Assembly: GCA_027422505.1 (NCBI GenBank)
Contig: JAPQWV010001397.1
Location: 27,001 to 91,000 of the forward strand
Source: Craterostigma plantagineum
Taxonomy: Eukaryota; Streptophyta; Magnoliopsida; Lamiales; Linderniaceae
Direction of reading: 5' to 3'
DNA: 64,000 nucleotides
Positions 56,423-64,000 of the stretch are shown piece after piece. The first letter of the stretch is position 1, and each line of letters starts with the position of its first letter. Under the pieces are notes generated by a model. That model saw nothing but the letters and a program-made list of their open reading frames with translations. It was not told the origin of the DNA and made no database searches. Position numbers and translations under genes: made by a program.

Positions 56423-59342
56423 TAACCTTCGCCGAGGGAATTAGAGTCGGGCGAGATGGTGATAATAATGTGCAAAATCGAGTGACACATACCATCAAAT
56501 TAGATCAATCATTACTCATGTAGATGAATATACAGAAGCCACGTAAGGATTATGGTGTTCATAATATTGAGGATTCTATATAGGTATCTGAAATAAATAT
56601 GCATATGCATACATTACTAAGAGATGAAATAAAATAATAAAGTATTCAAGGTAAAGAAAAGGGGAGTTTACTTAACCAAAGTGGTAAAATACGTCACTTA
56701 AATAATCAAATCTTACACAAATTTTCAAGCTCTCATGCTTATCTACTAATCTATGAAAAGAAAACCCACTATAACAAAGACGTTCAGAAAGGAGAATAGA
56801 AGAAATAAAAGGGAACGGAAGCAAGGTTTCATAAACTCTCTCAGTCATACGAAGGGTAAGAATTTTACCTAATACGTGAGAACTCAGTCATGTTTATTAT
56901 ATTTCTTAGGTTTCATAAATCGCTGGCTTAACGAAATCCAAGTAAAATTCTCGAGTAGAACATGTAGCTGAAAACCCTTAATTCTGGAATTTCATTAACA
57001 CTAATATCCGTTATATAAGTGTTGGACAGATGTAAGATATACGGTGAAAGCCCTAGATTTAGGTACAGATTCATGCTAATCCATTTATTTCGATTAAGAT
57101 CTATTTCAAGTGATTATATGCTTTAAGATTTGTAACTTCAGTAGAGGATAATATTTGGGGCAGAACTAAAGATTTTGAGGTTGTAGAAATGATAAAGCTT
57201 ATAAAATCTGGGTAGAGTGGTCATAGGAATTAAGTTTCGATGGGATGAATATTGAAACGTTCGATCGAATGGAGTTTCGTATGAACTTTCAAACGATTGA
57301 TAGGTTTTCTCCAGATTCTGAATCTCGATATATTAGAATTTCGAAAGATAGGATGTCGAAATCTAGTTTTATGTTGACGTCGAAATTCATATAGTATAAA
57401 TGTCGAAATTTGTGTATTATTTAGTTTAAAACTCGAGATTTTGTGTCGAAATTTTATATTGCTTAAGTCTCGAAATCTCTGCACACACTATGTCGAGATT
57501 CATGTTGAATCTTATGTCGAAACTATATGTTTAAATCTCGAGATGAAGCTTGAAAAATCATGTCGATATTACCATAATAAAATAATATTATAAGCTTGTG
57601 AGCTTCATGATATCATGGGAAGTGCTCGAAATCCATGATTAAAACTCGAGATTTGAATATGCAATGTCGAGATCTAATTATCATGCAAGCTCGAGATTTA
57701 CTTTGTGAGTCATCTCGAAATACAAGGCAAAAATCATGTATAAATATCAAACCATTGTATATATTATCGAGATCTATATTAAAATGATTTCTTAAACTCA
57801 AGGTCTATTAACATGTCGACATAATTATATCTCGAAATCCTCAGTTGCTGTTTGAAATCGAACCACAATGTCGAAATCTATCTTATATCTAATATCAAAA
57901 TTTATTGTGGGAATTAACTCGAGATTTAATCCTAACATATCAGGTAAGTGGAGATCTTGGTGTATTCTTTAAATATCGAATTCCTAGATGTATGAGGTCG
58001 AGATCCTTATGAATCTCTGAATGGTAATTTCAATTTAGGTCAAAATTCGGAATTTTTGGGTTTCAAAATTTATAGAAATCGAAACTAGGGTTTTCTAAAT
58101 TAAGCCATGTTATGAAATTATAATTAGACTAACAAACCCTAATTTTATATGTTTCTATATTTAGGCTTTGAAGGTTAGCGACTTACCGATAAGCTAATAG
58201 CTAAGGATACCAGGTAAGTGGAGATCCCCACTACAACACATTAATTTATATGTGCATGAATTACATGGTTATGTGCTTGAATGACATGATTATATGCTTC
58301 TATGATTTTACGTGAATCCTTATGTGATTTATTTATTTGAATTAATTATTACCTGAAGTGGCATGACAAGCACTTCGGCATTATCACGTGCATACACGAA
58401 ATTACAAGACACGAGCATAAGTCACGTATGATTGCTTAAAAATGGTAAACGTTTGCATTTAATGGCTGTTCTATGCTACCATGGTGATTTTATGTCACCG
58501 ATTTCAAGGCATGACATGACATTTCTCAAGGCAAGGGCATGCATGTGGCGGAAGGTTGCGACCTGGAAGATACACCTTGAGGAAACAAACGGCACCAAAG
58601 GTATAATTGGTGTCAGCAACCTCAGAGTGAGTCTTCCATTGTGACCGTCCGTGGGATCGATAAACTACATTGGGATTGAAAAGGCGCCTTAGGGTTAGCC
58701 TCTCAATGGAAGTATCGTCCGCGCCACCTTGGGACGGAAAAGGCGCCCTAGGGTTAGCCTCCCATGAGTGGGTATTGCCACTTACATATTTATTTACCCT
58801 TAATGGGTTTGAGCTCCATGATGGTGCATAGCAAGATAAGCCATGGGCCCTACAAGACATGACACTAACTACAATATAAGACAAGACATGAATTTCATGA
58901 CAGGAATACAAGACATGAATTTCAAGACACGAACTACATGATACGATTAGGGAGCATTGGCGTTGATGCCTTTGCATTTTAGGACACGTGCATTGCATGG
59001 TTTACACTTACTGAGCTTTATAAGCTCATTCCACGTTTTATGTGTTGTAGGTACGATAGAGTCGGACGTTGAGAAACGTCACGACTAAGGTGGGCTGACG
59101 GCGGTACTCCAGGGTCTTTTGAGGGCGAGGCTGTACATGGATGACGACATGTGGAGCGATGTTAGGATGTTTTAATATGATATGTATTTTGGGGCTTGGG
59201 TCTTTGTGTAATTATGACGTTGTGGGTTACGTTTTGTCATAAGATATCATATCGTAGGAAAAAATTTTTGTTAGACGGGTCTTCCGCGACATACGTTCAA
59301 AAATCCGCCACCAATTAGTATTAGAAAGTCAGGGTCGCCACA
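55920..59342 (+). repeat. 3' LTR of A2 (complete)
   Basis: 3423 bp. It contains the (AT)n run near 56367-56420 and the tandem-duplicated 28-30 bp unit just before it, both as in A1. It has one 9-bp insertion (57942-57950) not found in A1. The last 100 bp (59243-59342) have no counterpart in A1. Confidence 0.93.
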
Positions 59343-62300
59343 TTGGTAGTTGCTCATCGGCTCTTGATTTCCCTTTATGTGTGTGAAGCAACCAGAGTCG
59401 AGGTACCACACATGATGGATCTGCAAAGTCAAATTAGAGAGCTTTAGGTACCCACTTGTAAATGGGTCCTCTCCGATTAGCAGATTTAGATGTTGATTCA
59501 GATATGGTTCCTAAGTTTGTATTAGTTGGAGCTTTAACAACCCAAGTCAACGTCAAAGAAGTTGATGTGGGTGTGCCCTTAGCAGAAGACTTGGCCTTTT
59601 TGGCTTTCGTCTTTTTGGGCGGAGATTTAGGAACCCATTTGGGTTGAACCTGACAGGGAAGAGTAATTTCAGCACGGACAAATGCTTTGTTAGGCTTGAC
59701 CGAGGAAAATATCTTTTCATTGGATAATCTTCTAAGGTGCTTGGGGATACGATCTTAACGGGATACCTTAGATGAGAACAAGCATGTATAGCGCCATATG
59801 CTTTCTTAATGACTGGATCTTGTTTCCTATGGGTCTTCCTAGAGGCATTTATTTTAGCATAATTATGTTTTATTGCTGATGAAGAGCCTATTTTGAGATA
59901 AGTGCTTCTAAAAGTGGTAGGCTGAAGAGAAGAAATAGCTCTTTTATTCTACGAGTGTTTAGTCTTTTTACAGGAGAATGAGATACATTTAAAAACAAGG
60001 TTAGATTTATTATTTTTCATATTTTGATTTGAGGTTTTTGATCTTTAGAAGGCAATTTTTCTTTCTTCACGCTTTTCATACGGATTTTATCCTTTGAGGA
60101 AGTTGCGTGAGAAATGGCGTGTGTGATGGAGGAAGCTTCGAGATTTTCCATCTCTTTTAGGAATCATATCTTTTCAGCTTCAAAATCCTCTCTTTCTTTT
60201 ACCAAAGAAGCTCTTAATCCCTTTATTTTCTTAACGATAAGGGGCATGTAGAGAGAATTTTCAGAATTATTGTATTGTGCTTGCCCTGTTATAGAATGAT
60301 CTTCTTGAAGGTGAGTTAACTCAAGGCTCCAACCCTTGGGAAGATCCCTAGTTTTGTAGCTTTGATTCAACTCTGTAGGAGAAGGGGATTTTAACCCTAG
60401 TTTTGGCTTTTCTCTTGGCTTCTTCTAAAGCATCTATTTCTTTTGCGTTGGTGAAGACCATGAGATTCGTTAATCCTAAACCCATGTACTTGACATCGTA
60501 AAGTTGTGTGCAATCAACTTTTGACAAGCATCGCGGATTCTCAAAGCCTAATCCAAATTTATAGTCATAGAACTCTTGGTCCATGGGTTGATTCAAGAAC
60601 ATTGTTTGATCAGTTTATCCCATTTTTACAAGAAGATCTAATTTCTTAACTTTAGCCTATAGCTTCTTACGCTCTTATCCTAGTAGAGTAAAGTTATTTT
60701 CTACTGTTAATTTGGCGGCTTTACAGGCATCTAGATCTCTCATAAGTTCACACACCTTAGTATTTGATTTATCTAATTTGCTTCTAGCTTGGTGATCTTA
60801 GTAGTTGCTTCCGTTATCCTACAATAGAGGATAGCTTTCTCATTGAGATTTCTGACTAAACAATTATAGTTATTTTCTAGCCTGTCTTCTAGTTCCTTAT
60901 TTTTTCACATTATGTTGCTCTATCGAAGGTTTTGTAGTCTCACTAAAATGTAAGCTCTTAGTAAGTTGTTCCATTTTTGTACTAGAGCTCCTACGTTCTG
61001 ATTCGAGACTAGCGATTTTCTCCTGAGACTTAGATAGTTTCTTCTCTACTTCCTTTATGCTTTCCTGATCACGTTTCATGTTAGTGTATGCTTTTTGATA
61101 TGATTGTAACATGGTCAATAATGTGGAAGTAGAAACTACCTCATCAGAAGATTCGGATGCCTGGTCTTTGTCCATCTGGTTGGTGGTTTCGGTGTCAGTG
61201 TTCTCGTCCAGGTAGGCCATGAGGGCTAGATTCTCTTCCTCTGAGCTAGACGTATCCTCGAGCCAGTGGCCTTGTGCTGCCATTAGTGCTAGACGTATCC
61301 TCGAGCCTTAGCGTGCCTCTGCTTTGTAAGTTGAAGCTTCTTGGAGTAGTAGTTGACATCTCTCTTCTTTGGGAGAGTGCATTCTCTGGCATAGTGACCT
61401 GGTTTCCCGCAGTTTAAGCCATTGGTCGGTTCTTTGGTGTTTTTGACTTCGGAGGTCTCAGGTGCACGTTCTTTGTTCTTTGAACTTGAGGTCCAAAGTC
61501 AATTGGCTGACAATGAGGACTTCTTCTTGAAGTGTTGTTTGCTCACCATTTTTCCAATGAGAGCCAATTGCTCTCCCAGCGATTTCATGTTTGGCTCCAT
61601 GTCTGAGTCTGATTCGTCTTCAGGCTCTGAGGGGGTAGGAGGCTTGATGATCTTCTCTTTTCGTGATTTTGAGCTTCTCTTCTCTGAGACTAGGGCAACC
61701 GTGTCTTCGATAATTTGCCCTTCTGCTCCTTCTGAATCTCGCTTACATCCTCCTCGTGTTGTGCGAGATTGTCAAACATGGCGTGGATATCCAACTACTC
61801 AAGGTCTTTGTTTTGTCTCATTTGAGTGGATATATTCTTCTGAGGGCAGAGAGAAAATCGTATGTTGGTTTCCATGTTCGTCTTAGTGATTTCTATTTTC
61901 CTCATCTCATTCAAGATTGTGAGATACCTCTGATAGAGATCATGCAAGCATTCCTCGGGTTTAGCTCTGAAGGAGTCGTAAGCTGTGAGAATATTTGCCT
62001 TCTTGGCCTTGATACCGACTTCTGTTCTTTGCATCATCTTATGCAATTCATCTTATATTCCCTTGGCTGTTGGAATGCTTTCGATCTGGCGATGTCGTTT
62101 GGGATGCCCTGCATTAGAGTGTTCTTGGCTATCAGATTAGCCTTAGTTCTCAATCTTTGCTCTGCTGTATATTCTCTAGGCTCTTTGAGTCGTCTAGAGG
62201 CAGGAATTGGAGGATAGCAGTGTTGTCACCGGGTATATTTACCCAGAACTGAGCTGGACCTTGCTCAAGTGATAAGAGAAGGTCATCTGCTTGATCTTTT

Positions 62301-62486
62301 AGCTCCATAAAGTTCAGAAGACGGCTTCCATACTGTGTATTCGCCTCTCTTAAGTATCGGGGGACAGTTGTCATTACCAAGCATCCATGTTGTTTTCTTG
62401 AGTTGATGTAGGATCTTCGTTTGTTGTTTTGATGATTTGTAGAATGATGTGACGTGCTTCACAAGTAGCAAATTTGTTTGTAGCAT
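59343..62486 (-). pseudogene. Copia element C, gag to protease part (minus), right of insertion A2
   Basis: From right to left on the minus strand: a gag N-terminus (62486-62150: NCPPILKRGEYTVWKP, then FMELKDQADDLL, in two frames), a UBN2-type gag core (62046-61795), a zinc knuckle NCGKPGHYAREC (about 61398-61433) with its first cysteine replaced by glycine, a Glu/Ser/Lys-rich coiled-coil stretch (61283-60897), further gag-linker frames (60602-60348, 60370-60164), and the protease motif YLDSGC (DSG at 59391-59399) at the A2 junction. Several frameshifts break it. The order gag, knuckle, protease, integrase (the last at 48935-49978) identifies copia. This element is the host for A2 and B. Confidence 0.85.
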
Positions 62487-63967
62487 TTGATTTTAAAAGA
62501 ATGATCAAGAATTATTTTTGATTCAATCTTTAAAGTTCGATCAAAAATAATTTCGTCGATTAAGAATACAATTACTGATATTGCGCGCCAAGTACTGTTC
62601 GAGAGAAATTTTTCGAGGGAAAAATTGACTAGTGAAGTTTTGGGATCGAAAATTTCAATCGTCGAAAAATTTTGTTGACCGCAATTCAAAATGTAGACTT
62701 TTTCAAAATATTGACTCGAGAAGTTGACTAAATCTAGCGCCAAATTTTGGACCGAAAAAAATTTAGAAGATACGTGGCGTGGTTAAACCTATCTGTCCAG
62801 TTATCAGACTGTAAACAATCCGATCCCGTTCAGTCCAAACGAGTCCAGCCTATATATCTTCAGTCAACTTGAATTTGAAGATTTGATCGAAGTCCGGCGG
62901 TCGAAAAAGTTTTTCTATGCGTTAATTGATTTTGGTCGTCGAGAAACAGTACCCAATGGAGTTTCTCGCTGAGTCAAAATTAATAGGTTGACCGAAAAAA
63001 TTTTACGAGCAAAAATCCCAAAGTCAAGCAAGAAATCTCTGACCGAAGAGTTTTTTGAGTGAAAAAGTTTTGTGCGGGGTCAAAATCGTCAATTCTCGTC
63101 GACTATTTTAAAGCTCGAAAAATTTTCTGCTAAAAACGTTCTTGACAACAACGGTTTTAGTAGTAAATCAGTATTCTTTAATTGAAAAATTTCTTGCCCG
63201 TAGTTTTTGATCGAGAAATTAATCCTGATCGAAGAACTTAGCAGGAAAAATTGAAATTACGCAAATAGTCACAGAATACGATTTAACACTGAATTCAAGC
63301 AGATACTGAAAATTGATCAATGAAACTACAGGTATATGCTCGAAATTAGCTACTGATTACTCATAAACAGAGGATTAAACATGTTCGAAGCAAATAATGT
63401 TCAATTTTGCAAAAATCAGACCACGTTCAAACTGTTCATCGCGCAAACAGTGAAATCTCAGAATCAAAATTCAACCTAAATCATGATTCTGATTGCTACC
63501 CATCTATTCCTAATTGATTTAAACTACTTATGCGAGCACATAAACATGAGATTCAACTCAGATAAGCGTAGAATTAAGCTATCAGATCGAAATTGAATTT
63601 CACGCCAAACTGTTCTTGTTAGTTCCTACGATTAACAACTCTATGATCCTAGGCATGAATTCTAAGTAATTCGATGATAACGATTGACATTTAGAATCGA
63701 TCGAAAAACTCAAATGAAGACCGAGAGAGAGAATTCGAGTAGAGTGAGAAAGTTACTATTGTTTCTCTCTCTAGAAATTGACTTGCAAGCTTTTCGGATC
63801 AATTTCCAAAACTTTCTCTATTCAGCACAATTCGTTTACATGTATTTATACCAAACAAACTTGGTATAAATATCAAACTAGTCCTAATCTAAGGACTACT
63901 ATACAAAACGCCCCTAATTACAAGGACAATTAATAAAATCAAGCACAATTAAAATATATACTCTACA
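62487..63967 (-). repeat. Probable LTR on minus strand next to copia C gag
   Basis: The minus strand starts TGTAGAGTATATATTTTAATT at 63967 and contains GGTATAAATACATG (TATA-type box near 63835-63850) followed by a leader-like stretch. GAAAAATTTT and TCGAAAAAT words recur in 62520-63140. Its downstream end should be near 62490, beside gag, but I see no primer-binding site there, so the end is not fixed. Confidence 0.55.
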
Positions 63968-63982
63968 ATCTCCCCCTTTGTG
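63968..63982 (-). other. Copia-type polypurine tract at the right edge
   Basis: On the minus strand CACAAAGGGGGAGAT lies directly before TGTAGAG. It implies that another internal region ends just outside or at the window's right edge, in the minus orientation. Confidence 0.65.
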
Positions 63983-64000
63983 CTTGATTGCGTTTCCGCG

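Larger units (their letters stand above)
50233..59342 (+). mobile_element. Complete non-autonomous LTR retrotransposon A, copy 2 (A2), TSD TTGGT
   Basis: This 9110-bp element has 5' LTR 50233-53561, primer site 53564-53575, gag remnant 53710-54435, polypurine tract 55907-55919 and 3' LTR 55920-59342. Both LTRs open TGTAATACCCG and close GGTCGCCACA. Exact TTGGT repeats flank it. It inserted into copia element C in the stretch between the protease DSG motif and the VSYVEYL segment, in the opposite orientation. No pol genes are present. The two LTRs differ from each other by many substitutions and indels, so the insertion is not very recent. Nearly every difference is also in A1. Confidence 0.95.

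Overview
This window is plant nuclear DNA, almost certainly from a eudicot. The evidence is the nested LTR retrotransposons, MITEs, a Mutator-like transposase relic and one intact nuclear gene encoding a plant-type Prp28/RH21 spliceosomal DEAD-box helicase. I cannot name the species. There are no bacterial-type operons, CRISPR arrays or rRNA genes, and I saw no tRNA gene. About three quarters of the window is transposable-element DNA in several layers of nesting.

Layout. 1-8662 is copy 1 (A1) of a non-autonomous LTR element with TGTAATACCC...GTCGCCACA ends; its 5' LTR is cut by the window edge and its 3' LTR is broken off at 8662. 8663-11400 holds a broken replication protein A (RPA1)-like gene on the minus strand. 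11401-11876 is a G/C-rich hAT-type MITE with a perfect 8-bp target duplication. About 12430-16196 is an Athila-like Ty3/gypsy fragment (minus) with gag and protease but no reverse transcriptase. 16197-17610 is unassigned, 17610-18170 is minisatellite DNA, and 18190-19405 is a foldback (Mutator-like) MITE with a Stowaway-like MITE inside it. 20411-22501 (minus) is the one clearly intact gene, RH21. 22685-23230 holds two tandem MITE copies. 23230-27000 is low-copy-looking DNA with an exon-like ORF.

27051-36228 is a full-length but decayed Ty1/copia element (D) with TSD ACGAT. It sits inside an array of ~290-bp tandem repeats (26996-27050 plus 36229-37275). 37448-41750 (minus) is the C-terminal part of a Mutator-like (MULE/FAR1-type) transposase relic, split by two solo LTRs (37786-40487, TSD ACATC; 40546-41653, TSD CGAAC). 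42669-62486 is the remains of a large copia element (C, minus). It was invaded by a gag-only gypsy-like element B (44037-48722) and by the complete element A2 (50233-59342, TSD TTGGT). 62487-63967 is an LTR on the minus strand that has a polypurine tract on its outer side.

Main point of interest. A1 and A2 are almost identical over 8.6 kb and share the same differences between their own 5' and 3' LTRs. This is not what two retrotransposition events would give. It points to DNA-level duplication, or to an assembly or haplotype artefact. Families A and B share terminal sequences, primer site and gag layout but have no pol, so they would depend on enzymes supplied by another element.
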